Origin: Hemerocallis citrina
Lineage: Eukaryota > Streptophyta > Magnoliopsida > Asparagales > Asphodelaceae
Length of the DNA: 64,000 bases
Assembly: GCA_017893485.1 (NCBI GenBank)
Contig: CM030365.1
Location: 33,881,000 to 33,944,999, forward strand
Reading direction: 5' to 3'
The notes under the pieces were generated by a model. It had not been told where the DNA came from. It searched no databases and was given only the letters and a program-made list of their open reading frames with translations. The position numbers and the translations under genes were made by a program. Below, piece after piece: positions 48,180 through 59,329 of this stretch. Every line of letters starts with the position of its first letter. Positions within the stretch are counted from its first letter, which is position 1.

Positions 48180-48710
48180 CTGTCCAGTCGACTTTATCGA
48201 ACCTTTCAGTCGACTGTTACTAGAAGCCAGTCGACTGGGAGATAAAATAGGTCAACTTATCTGAGGTTTTCGTTTCTTTGAATAAGACTCAGAACCTCTG
48301 GATATGCGACTGAAATTTGGGTTCAGTCGACTGGTCTGAACTACAGAATTTCTCTTTTCATGGAAAACAATAATTTGTGGTTTTTCAAAAAACTCATATA
48401 ATTTATTCTTAACACTAGAGATAGATTCAGACATATTACTACTAGTGTTCTTAGAGACATGATGTTTTTCAAGAGACTTTTGAAAACCAATTCCAAATCT
48501 CTTATTAGTTTGAACTTGATTGTGGAGAACTTCATTTAAATTCTCCTTTCCTTTGTTAAATTTTGATACATTCTTGGATATCTCTTTATAATTTTTTTTA
48601 TGAGATACAAGATCATATATCCATATTAGAAAGTCGAGAATTTAAAGACTTGACTTCAACATTTAAGTCAAGATTCTCTTGAGAAAGTGTTTGATTAACT
48701 TTCTCTAAGT
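48180..48710 (-). pseudogene. Sirevirus copy 1 gag-protease linker (coiled coil)
   Basis: Minus-strand fragments match the open linker at 61093-61509 of copy 2: SISSVKNKLYEFFEKPQ, QTSRLNPNFSRISRGSESY. Palindromes start at 48185, 48207, 48228, 48303 and 48324. The region ends at the insertion site of the long-LTR element (TTTTA 48711-48715). Confidence 0.75.
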
Positions 48711-49003
48711 TTTTATGTAACTACTGTTTCCCGTATTTGTATTTTATACTGTATTTCGCCATATTGTACTCTTTCATCTATTTGAGATTCGTATTTTATT
48801 TCTATTTGAATAAAATCGTTATTTGGGTCCTTTTTATCAAAGTCAATTGTCTGCCATTTGTATCGTTCTTCGTGGGAAATGGACCAATCCTTCTCATTTA
48901 TCTCTCTAATACCCATTTTGGTGCTTTTTGACCATTTCTCCTGTTGGGCCCTTTTTGAAACGGATCCCCAAAACCCATGAACCCGCAAACCCAATACCCT
49001 AAC

Positions 49004-49039
49004 TATATAAGCCCTAACCCCCTAGCCCTAACCCTAACC
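49004..49039 (+). promoter_or_regulatory. TATA box followed by telomere-like CCCTAA repeats
   Basis: TATATAA at 49004-49010, then CCCTAACCCC, CCTAGCCCTAACCCTAACC. The same in the 3' LTR (TATATAA at 55096-55102). Confidence 0.7.
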
Positions 49040-49059
49040 TATTTACTGTTAAAACCCAA

Positions 49060-50035
49060 TACCCCCGCCGCTATCTTCTTCCTCCCTCGTCTCCATCTTC
49101 GATTCCCTCGATCAACGCCAGATCCATCTTCCCACCTCCGATCGCATTCCGATCGTCTCTCCCACCTTCGCCATCTCCTTCCCGTCGTCTTCTCCTCCGA
49201 CTCATCGTCCCGAACCCAACTCCGAAGACCCATCGCACCTGAACCCAATCCACCTTCAACCTTCCGCCATTCCCTGTTTTTCGCCCTCGACCAAAAACCA
49301 CCTCCGACCCCCGCTCCTCATCAACCCCACCGCAGCAATCCACCGTCGTCTTCACCACCATCGTTCCCGACCCATCGAACCTTTTGCCATTACCCAATTC
49401 CATCACCTCTACCCGTCGCCTAACACCACCGTCTTCATCCTCCCGAACCCAACTATCGCCATTACTTCGCCCCGTCATCTCCTCCCCGTCTTGCCACACC
49501 CAATACCCCACTACCGTCACTGCCAACACCCCGAGCCCCTGCCATTGGACCTCCCCTGTTCGAACCCGGGAAAACAGAGCAATGCGCGCCACCCCCCCAG
49601 TGCCGACGGCCCTCCGTGGCTGTCGCAGTCACGCCGCCCCGCCGCCAGCGCCGCGAGCCCCGCCTCGTCACCGTCGAAGCCATCGCCACAGTCGCACGAG
49701 CCCGCGCCGTCGCTCCCGTTCGCTGCTGTCGCGAGGAAGAAGACGGCCAACGAGTGGTCGATTCCGCTGTTCGGTGTTCGGGCGCATCGGATCCCCACTC
49801 GCTGTACCCTGTTTGATCAGATCCGGTGCGGGGGGGGGCTCAATCTGATTGGCTGATTCCGTGTTCGCTGTTTTGCCGCGCCAAATCCGCTTTTGCTGTC
49901 CGCTGTTTTGGGCCGATCGCGTGTGAGGAAAACTCGATCTCCGGCGGATTTTCGGGCGCGCTTTTTGAGGACTTTTTCCGAGATTTTTCTACCCAAATTG
50001 CTACAACAAGTGGAGTTTATCATCGTCGCTTTAAG
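49060..50035 (+). other. GC-rich transcribed leader of the LTR, no credible protein
   Basis: Strongly C-rich compared with its AT-rich surroundings and open in several frames on both strands (Pro/Ser/Arg/His-rich translations). I take that as a composition effect. Repeated at 55152-56125. It ends at the donor-like site. Confidence 0.6.
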
Positions 50036-52073
50036 GCAAGTATTCATCTTGTACATTTTATTGCTCTAGTACAAGTTTTCTTGGAAATACCACATATAGT
50101 TAGATTGTGACTCCCTTTGAAATATCATTGCAAATCAATTTTGAACCTTCAAACCCACAAATCTAAGAGTCACAAAACTTCCTCGTATTAAATAACAATC
50201 AATTGGACTCTTTTATCCCCTTGAACACATGAATCACATGGACATATGAATTAAGGACCCCTAAAATTTGTAGACGCATATAAAGTTAGTATTTTGACGA
50301 ATTTGCGACTAGTATGACTTGAAAAATATTTATTAGTTGCTGTTTTGATCTCCATGATTATGTATTTATGCTACTTAACAACTTAGACACCAAATTACAT
50401 ATTTCCATGAAACCTACATTAGTAAATAAATTCTGAGTGTTGCTGTCTGAATATTCTTTTGCGGTTTCGACCCTTTTATCATTGGAATTTGGGCCCGAGC
50501 TCTGAATATAAAATGTAGATCCAGATGTGTAGATATCGATAGACTCCAAGTTGATCGAATTTGGAGCTACGGTCTAGGAGTTATGGCAGTTATACTGCAG
50601 CTGTGTCAGTAGACGCAGTTTTGCAAAAACTGCTGTAATTATTTACTTTGCGAATTATTTTTGCTGTGTAAACAGCGAGCGTTTGACCCCGAATTTTATA
50701 TGTAGTTGCTGGACACCCTATAGGACATCACCAATTTTTCTTAGAATTAATCTACATTATTTCAGCACTATTTCATATGCATAAATACAAATATACAAAT
50801 TCTGCCTGAACAAATGTAATAAGCCGGGGTTAAGGGAAAGACTATAGAGTGGACAATATAGGTAAGTGTACTCAGAAGGGGGCCCGTGTTTCCCAGTACT
50901 CGGTTCATGAACCTGTTACACGTGATGTATTCATGGAGTCAGTTACTTGGCTCATGAACCTGTTGCACGTGATGTATTCATGGAGTCAGTTACTTGACTC
51001 ATGAACCTGTTGTATTCATGGACCCACTGTGTGGTCCTTGAACCTGTTAGTATTCACGAACTTGCTTCGTGAACCTGTTATTAAATTTCGTATTCATGAA
51101 CCGTGCCTGTCTGATACCTGATACCTGATACCTGATACCTGAAACCTGAGTACGCCGCCCTATAGACTCCATTACTAAGTCTAAACGAAACTGATTTGAC
51201 TGTAGCAACCATGTAGTAAAAAGATGGATGCATGTCGTGCTACCTAGATAGTAATCACACAAGACTTGAACTTAATACCTGATACATGATTACCTGTTAC
51301 CTGATTATCCTGTTACCTGAATACCTGGTTACCTGATATCTGAAACATGACACCTGGAACATGACACCTGAACATGCACCTGAACATGACACCTGCAACT
51401 TGAAATATGAAACTTGATACGTAAAACCTGACACATGAAACATAATACCCGATATTAGTTACCCCTATAGGTGTACCTGACATGTGTTTCACCATTAGTA
51501 GTTGTTACCCAATCTAGTTATTAAGATGTTTCCCTCTTGCTAGATAGTCCCTGAATTTGTTCATTACTTGTTATAACTCTGTTACATTCTTGATTCCAGT
51601 TCCTGTTTTCCCATACTTGTACTTGCTTTCACTATTTGTGGCCCTAGCTTGCACTAAGGGCATTCTCTTTGTTTTCCCTTTGTTTTCCCTTTTGTATTTG
51701 TTGAGCAGACTTGGAAGACGAGTTGCCTGCTGGAATTGACAAGCAGACATTTCAGGTTTTGCGTGGAGCAAGGACCTGTTTAAATAATTGTTTTTCTTAA
51801 GGTATTTATTTCTTCTGCTGTATAAGACTTGTTTCCGAGTTTACATTTGATCCAGACATGAGAACTATTTGAATATTATTATTTGTTTCAAACTGTTTTC
51901 TGTTGCTTAATAAGTTATTCATGCATGCTTGGTTATATATAAATCTAGTTATATTCTTGTTATGATGCTGAGTCGATCCTACAGCTTATGGATGATGTAA
52001 AAATCATTCGCTGGGCTTCGTCACGTACTCGTATTTCCGTATTTTGGGAAGCGGAGCGTGACAAGGTTTTTAG

Positions 52074-52089
52074 TGGTATCAGAGCCAGG
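52074..52089 (+). other. Primer-binding site (initiator Met tRNA type)
   Basis: TGGTATCAGAGCCAGG, ten bases after the 5' LTR end. Confidence 0.88.
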
Positions 52090-54770
52090 TTTGGCTAATG
52101 TGTTAGTCTAACTAATACATTAGACAGGCTTGACTCAGTCAGGATTAACTCAACATTAAACAGGCCATGCAACCACATGAATAATTTGATAATCAACTCG
52201 ATCTGGACACAAGTCTTATCATATCCATTTTGATCCCTTCATATTCAATTCCTTGAATCCCTTGCTTCCTTCCATCTCTTGCAGTCATCCTGATCTATTG
52301 ATTCCTTATTGGGTGCAAGTTTATTCTTCCCTACCCATATTCTTTTGATTTCGGTGCAAGCGATCTCTTATGTTCTGTTTGCCTCGTTAATTCCTTCTTA
52401 TTTCAACTCGTGTGTTGTTCATTGCTTTCCCTGCCTTGCATTCACTTTTATTTGTTGATTCATGTTGAGTATCATGTTGATTATTTCTTCCCTGCTATAT
52501 TCTCTTTAATTCCGATTTTGCCCCTCATCCTTCTTCCTTCGTATTCAATGCCTTAATATTCTTTTGTCCCTTCTAGTCATCCCCCTCTTTAACTCCTTAT
52601 TGGGTGTAGCTTCATTTTCTTCTACTTATTTTTCTCTTCATAGTTATTTTTTTCGAATACTTTCTATATTTCGATTACTAATTGTTATATTTATTTTCGA
52701 TCTTCTATAAAAATGTTTCTCAACAAAGATTTTATTATTTCGAACAATAATGTATTTTAACTTCACTTTTCATTTTTGATCGACTATATATTTCTACTGG
52801 ACTATTTTGATAAGACAAATTCTTATTTTGTTGTACAATGCTATTATTACTACTATTATTATTATTGCTATTATTTTCATTATCATTACTAGTATTATTA
52901 TTATTGTTGCTGCTATTGATATTCTTATTGTTGTTTTCATTATTTTTATTAATATTGTTAATATTAAATTGTTTCCACAAAAATATTGGGCACAAACTAT
53001 ATCTTTTCTTGCATTATTATTTTTACTAGTGTTGTTGATATTTCAATATTATTGTTGTTACTATTATTATTATTGTTATGATCATTGTTATTATCATTGT
53101 TATTCTTATTGTTATTAGTATCGATATTTTATTATTATTATTGTTATTGGTACTATTATTTTTATCGTTACTATAATTATTATTATTATTAATTAGTTTT
53201 GAGCCTGATCATGCTCAATTTTATATACATTTCACTACTTCGGTGCAACCTAATGTCGAGATGGCAAATATGCAACTCGATGTCAATGGAGGCAAATTGC
53301 AACTGGATATCGGCGAGGCAAAATGTGCAGCCGAATATTTGGATGGCAATTTGAAACCTGATGTCGTGAAGGCAAATATGCAACTTGATGTTAAGGAGGC
53401 AAGATTTTCTACCTAATACTAATTGATATTTCAAGACTCGTTACTTATATAAATAAAATGATGGTAAAGGAATGTTTTTGTTATTATTGGTATTATTATT
53501 ATCATTGTCGTTTCAATTGATGTTATTATTGTTGTTTTTATCACCTTCATTACTGTTATTATTTTTATTATTATTACTGTTACTTTATTGATATTAATAT
53601 TATCATTGCTATTATCATTATTATTATTATCATTGTTGATATTATTTTCACTGTTATCAATATTATTATTATTGCATTATTTTCATGAACGTGTTGAAAT
53701 ATATTCTGTCATGAATGTATTATCATTATTATCAGTATTATTGATATTTTTATTGCATGTATGTTTATGACGATTTTAATTACTATTACTATTGTTGTTA
53801 TTATTTTTGTTATTATTATTATTTTTATTATGGTCATTATTACTTGTATCATTGTTGTTATTAATATTTTAATATTATTTTATTGTTATTATTACTATTT
53901 TTATCATTATCATTGTTATATTTATTTTTGTTATTGTTATTACTATTCTATCACTATCGATTTTATTGTTGACATTTGTTGTTATAATTATTCCTATTAA
54001 AGTCATTAGTTTTGATATATATACTATATATTTTGATTATTTGAATTGAAGCTCAAGCCTTATATCCATTTTGCATTTTCGCCTATCTCTATTTGGAACC
54101 CATACTCTCCTTGATTCTGGTGTCTCATCCTTTCTTCCTGTTCAGATCGTCGCTTGGTGGTCTACAACATGTCTGGAGCTTGGAGTGTCACCATCAGAGT
54201 AGCGCAGCAAAAGCGTGGTGGGCCCATGACCCACAGGACCCAGGATCATGTTGTTGTTTCTCCTTTCTTGTATTGTGTTTTGTTCCATTCCTTGCACCAT
54301 TTGCTGTCCCCTATCTCTTGCTTTTGTTCTCATCCATTGACTCATTGCGTGGTGCATCTTTCCCTTGTCGCTTCCTTCTTCGATTCCAGCTCTTTCTATT
54401 CGTTCACCTCCTTGCCTTGTTATCTTGCAAGTCTTGTGGTGTTCAGTGTTCTTCTTCGTTTTTGATACCAGTTATTTCCTTCTTGCATTCCATCCTGCCA
54501 CCATGTACTCGTTCATTATTGGATTCAATTCTTTCCTGTCTTCCATATCCTTGGTTTAAGTTCTGCCTACTCCTTCATTGTATTTATTATCTTGTGTTAT
54601 TTGGATCCTTTAGATACTGTTATTCTCTTTCATGCCTTCCATTTGAACTCGTTGTTATCCACTTCCCTTCTTATTTTGGCGTTACCACCAAGTTGATTTT
54701 TCTTGGATCCCTTGTTTGTTACCCTTCCCTAGGTTGCTTTTACCCTGTCCTATGCACCGCCTAAGAAAAT
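52090..54770 (+). other. Non-coding interior of the young element
   Basis: No gag, protease, RT or integrase text on either strand. It contains long ATT/GTT-type microsatellites (52840-53190, 53480-54000), a ~30-40-bp imperfect repeat on GATGTCGAGATGGCAAATATGC (53250-53400), and T/C-rich stretches before and after. Confidence 0.85.
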
Positions 54771-54807
54771 TTCGAGGACGAAATTTTTGTGTAAGGTGGG
54801 TAGGATT
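54771..54807 (+). other. Polypurine tract and conserved end motif
   Basis: TTTCGAGGACGAAATTTTT then AAGGTGGGTAGGA directly before the 3' LTR. The 'gaggacgaa...aagg.ggg.agga' pattern is typical at the pol-LTR junction of chromovirus-type plant gypsies. Confidence 0.8.
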
Positions 54808-57800
54808 TGTAACTACTGTTTCCCGTATTTGTATTTTATACTATATTTCGTCATATTGTACTCTTTCATCTATTTGAGATTCGTATTTTATTTCTATTTG
54901 AATAAAATCGTTATTTGGGTCCTTTTTATCAAAGTCAATTGTCTGCCATTTGTATCGTTCTTCGTGGGAAATGGACCAATCCTTCTCATTTATCTCTCTA
55001 ATACCCATTTTGGTGCTTTTTGACCATTTCTCCTGTTGGGCCCTTTTTGAAACGGATCCCCAAAACCCATGAACCCGCAAACCCAATACCCTAACTATAT
55101 AAGCCCTAACCCCCTAGCCCTAACCCTAACCTATCTACTGTTAAAACCCAATACCCCCGCCGCTATCTTCTTCCTCCCTCGTCTCCATCTTCGATTCCCT
55201 CGATCAACGCCAGATCCATCTTCCCACCTCCGATCGCATTCCGATCGTCTCTCCCACCTTCGCCATCTCCTTCCCGTCGTCTTCTCCTCCGACTCATCGT
55301 CCCGAACCCAACTCCGAAGACCCATCGCACCTGAACCCAATCCACCTTCAACCTTCCGCCATTCCCTGTTTTTCGCCCTCGACCAAAAACCACCTCCGAC
55401 CCCCGCTCCTCATCAACCCCACCGCAGCAATCCACCGTCGTCTTCACCACCATCGTTCCCGACCCATCGAACCTTTTGCCATTACCCAATTCCATCACCT
55501 CTACCCGTCGCCTAACACCACCGTCTTCATCCTCCCGAACCCAACTATCGCCATTACTTCGCCCCATCATCTCCTCCCCGTCTTGCCACACCCAATACCC
55601 CACTACCGTCACTGCCAACACCCCGAGCCCCCGCCATTGGACCTCCCCTGTTCGAACCCGGGAAAACAGAGCAATGCGCGCCACCCCCCCAGTGCCGACG
55701 GCCCTCCGTGGCTGTCGCAGTCACGCCGCCCCGCCGCCAGCGCCGCGAGCCCCGCCTCGTCACCGTCGAAGCCATCGCCACAGTCGCACGAGCCCGCGCC
55801 GTCGCTCCCGTTCGCTGCTGTCGCGAGGAAGAAGACGGCCAACGAGTGGTCGATTCCGCTGTTCGGTGTTCGGGCGCATCGGATCCCCACTCGCTGTACC
55901 CTGTTTGATCAGATCCGGTGCGGGGGGGCTCAATTTGATTGGCTGATTCCGTGTTCGCTGTTTTGCCGCGCCAAATCCGCTTTTGCTGTCCGCTGTTTTG
56001 GGCCGATCGCGTGTGAGGAAAACTCGATCTCCGGCGGATTTTCGGGCGCGCTTTTTGAGGACTTTTTCCGGGATTTTTCTACCCAAATTGCTACAACAAG
56101 TGGAGTTTATCATCGTCGCTTTAAGGCAAGTATTCATCTTGTACATTTTATTGCTCTAGTACAAGTTTTCTTGGAAATACCACATATAGTTAGATTGTGA
56201 CTCCCTTTGAAATATCATTGCAAATCAATTTTGAACCTTCAAACCCACAAATCTAAGAGTCACAAAACTTCCTCGTATTAAATAACAATCAATTGGACTC
56301 TTTTATCCCCTTGAACACATGAATCACATGGACATATGAATTAAGGACCCCTAAAATTTGTAGACGCATATAAAGTTAGTATTTTGACGAATTTGCGACT
56401 AGTATGACTTGAAAAATATTTATTAGTTGCTGTTTTGATCTCCATGATTATGTATTTATGCTACTTAACAACTTAGACACCAAATTACATATTTCCATGA
56501 AACCTACATTAGTAAATAAATTCTGAGTGTTGCTGTCTGAATATTCTTTTGCGGTTTCGACCCTTTTATCATTGGAATTTGGGCCCGAGCTCTGAATATA
56601 AAATGTAGATCCAGATGTGTAGATATCGATAGACTCCAAGTTGATCGAATTTGGAGCTACGGTCTAGGAGTTATGGCAGTTATACTGCAGCTGTGTCAGT
56701 AGACGCAGTTTTGCAAAAACTGCTGTAATTATTTACTTTGCGAATTATTTTTGCTGTGTAAACAGCGAGCGTTTGACCCCGAATTTTATATGTAGTTGCT
56801 GGACACCCTATAGGACATCACCAATTTTTCTTAGAATTAATCTACATTATTTCAGCACTATTTCATATGCATAAATACAAATATACAAATTCTGCCTGAA
56901 CAAATGTAATAAGCCGGGGTTAAGGGAAAGACTATAGAGTGGACAATATAGGTAAGTGTACTCAGAAGGGGGCCCGTGTTTCCCAGTACTCGGTTCATGA
57001 ACCTGTTACACGTGATGTATTCATGGAGTCAGTTACTTGGCTCATGAACCTGTTGCACGTGATGTATTCATGGAGTCAGTTACTTGACTCATGAACCTGT
57101 TGTATTCATGGACCCACTATGTGGTCCTTGAACCTGTTAGTATTCACGAACTTGCTTCGTGAACCTGTTATTAAATTTCGTATTCATGAACCGTGCCTGT
57201 CTGATACCTGATACCTGATACCTGAAACCTGAGTACGCCGCCCTATAGACTCCATTACTAAGTCTAAACGAAACTGATTTGACTGTAGCAACCTAGTAAA
57301 AAGATGGATGCATGTCGTGCTACCTAGATAGTAATCACACAAGACTTGAACTTAATACCTGATACATGATTACCTGTTACCTGATTATCCTGTTACCTGA
57401 ATACCTGGTTACCTGATATCTGAAACATGACACCTGGAACATGACACCTGAACATGCACCTGAACATGACACCTGCAACTTGAAATATGAAACTTGATAC
57501 GTAAAACCTGACACATGAAACATAATACCCGATATTAGTTACCCCTATAGGTGTACCTGACATGTGTTTCACCACTAGTAGTTGTTACCCAATCTAGTTA
57601 TTAAGATGTTTCCCTCTTGCTAGATAGTCCCTGAATTTGTTCATTACTTGTTATAACTCTGTTACATTCTTGATTCCAATTCCTGTTTTCCCATACTTGT
57701 ACTTGCTTTCACTATTTGTGGCCCTAGCTTGCACTAAGGGCATTCTCTTTTTTTTCCCTTTGTTTTCCCTTTTGTATTTGTTGAGCAGACTTGGAAGACG

Positions 57801-58143
57801 AGTTGCCTGCTGGAATTGACAAGCAGACATTTCAGGTTTTGCTTGGAGCAAGGACCTGTTTAAATAATTGTTTTTCTTAAGGTATTTATTTCTTCTGCTG
57901 TATAAGACTTGTTTCCGAGTTTACATTTGATCCAGACATGAGAACTATTTGAATATTATTATTTGTTTCAAACTGTTTTCTGTTGCTTAATAAGTTATTC
58001 ATGCATGCTTGGTTATATATAAATCTAGTTATATTCTTGTTATGATGCTGAGTCGATCCTACAGCTTATGGATGATGTAAAAATTATTCGCTGGGCTTCG
58101 TCACGTACTCGTATTTCCGTATTTTGGGAAGCGGGGCGTGACA
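54808..58143 (+). repeat. 3' LTR of the young long-LTR element
   Basis: Nearly identical to 48716-52063. Differences include one GATACCT unit fewer at about 57200, a shorter poly-G at 55921 and a 3-bp loss at about 57293. Confidence 0.95.
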
Positions 58144-58237
58144 TTTTATCTCTAATTTTTTCCTTCTTAAGTTCTTGAAAAATCTCATTAAAAGCATCTA
58201 ATAAGTCATTTAAATCAAAGCTATCACTTACTTCGTT

Positions 58238-59329
58238 TTATGTAGCCATGAAGCATACATTCGCAACTTCGTTTGTCTCTTCGTTCTCTTCTTCTGATGA
58301 AGAGTCGCTATCGTCCCAAGTTGCTTGATATGCCTTCTTGTTCTTCATGTACTTGTTCTTTGTGTACTTGTCCTTCTTGAAGTTAGGAACTTTTCCTTTG
58401 GATTTTGCATTTTCTAATGGGCAATCCTTCTTCATATGACCTGTTTTGTTACACTTGAAACAAGTGGAAAGTTTATTAGTATCTTTAAATTTGAAATTAA
58501 ATTTACCTTTCCGTAGAAACTTCTTGAACTTTCTAGTGAACATGGCTATTTCTTCTTCATCTTCTTCTTCATCTACGGAGTCCGACATGGCCTTGAAAGC
58601 GAGTGCCTTTTTCTTTGATTGTTGAGGTTCTAGATCCTTCTTGCGTTCTTCAAGTTGAACTTCATATGCCAAAAGATTTTCCACAAGATTTTTAAGAGAG
58701 AGTTGTGTTAAATCGTTTGCCTCTTCTATGGCGGTGGTCTTCTTCTCCCATTCGGGGGTTAAGGCACGAAGAACTTTTCTCACCATTTCGGCTTGAGTGT
58801 ACGTCTTTCCAAGAGCCATAAGAGAATTTGTAATATCCCTGAACCATGTGATCATATCTGGCACATTCTCGTTCTCCTTCATGCGGAACATCTCGAACAT
58901 GTGAAGAAGAACAGATATCTTAGATTCTTTAACTTTATTAATACCTTCATGAGTTACCTCGAGTGTGTGCCAAATTTAATATGCCGTTGTTGCATTAGAA
59001 ACACGATTAAACTTCTCTTTGGTAAGAGCACAGAATAGAGCATTCATCGCCTTTGCATTGTTCACTGTGTTGCCCTTCATTTCATCATTCCATTGTGCAT
59101 AAGGAATTGTAGGAGCAGTGTACTCTGTCTCCATCATGTTTCAAATCTCATAGTTGATGAATTGAAGGTAGATCTTCATTCTACACTTCCAATGGTTGTA
59201 ATTGGTTCCATCGAATAGGGGTGGCCTTTGTGTGGATTGGTCTTCATGGTATTGGCTTGCATTAGAAGTAGTTGTCATTGCACTCAACCAGGTTCTGATA
59301 CCAAGTGTTGGATCCTGTAGGAAAGACAA
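58238..59329 (-). pseudogene. gag: Sirevirus copy 1 Gag
   Basis: N-terminal part 59329-59141: after the start region, QRPPLFDGTNYNHWKCRMKI, the usual copia gag opening, then a stop (INYEI). The main part, 58900-58238, has the UBN2-type gag text (ALTPEWEKKTTAIEEANDLT, LKNLVENLLAYEVQLEERKK), an acidic stretch and the zinc knuckle CFKCNKTGHMKKDC (C-X2-C-X4-H-X4-C, about 58477-58436), then a Lys-rich tail and SDSSSEEENEE. The piece between (59140-58901) is out of frame. Its C-terminus continues across the inserted element to 48710. Confidence 0.9.
59288..59304 (-). other. Primer-binding site of Sirevirus copy 1
   Basis: Minus strand TTGGTATCAGAACCTGG, one base after the LTR end. Initiator Met tRNA type, usual for copia elements. 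Confidence 0.9.

Larger units (their letters stand above)
48716..52063 (+). repeat. 5' LTR of the young long-LTR element
   Basis: TGTAACTACTGTTTCCCG to GGAAGCGGAGCGTGACA. TATA box at 49004-49010, telomere-like CCCTAA repeats at 49012-49039, GC-rich leader (49060-50000), donor-like AG|GCAAGTATTC (50034-50044), AT-rich stretch, short repeats (50900-51130, 51265-51440). Confidence 0.95.
48716..58143 (+). mobile_element. Young long-LTR gypsy-type element without gag-pol (LARD-like)
   Basis: LTRs of 3,348 bp (48716-52063) and 3,336 bp (54808-58143), target duplication TTTTA on both sides (48711-48715, 58144-58148), primer site and polypurine tract in place. The LTRs show only about 15 substitutions and three or four small length changes by eye (about 0.5%), so the insertion is recent. 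The 2.7 kb interior has no gag or pol domain. This fits a large retrotransposon derivative mobilised by another element's proteins; the chromovirus-like end motif suggests which group. It is inserted in Sirevirus copy 1. Confidence 0.95.

Noticed and set aside
49060..50110. Several overlapping open frames on both strands in the young element's LTR (up to 205 codons at 55583-56200)
   Set aside because: The region is C-rich and stop-poor in most frames. Translations are Pro/Arg/Ser-rich without any domain, and the frame differs between the two LTRs because of the poly-G length change.
54093..54764. 223-codon plus-strand frame before the 3' LTR of the young element
   Set aside because: Hydrophobic, T/C-rich translation without gag, pol or env motifs. 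It ends in the end-motif region but nothing supports it as a gene.
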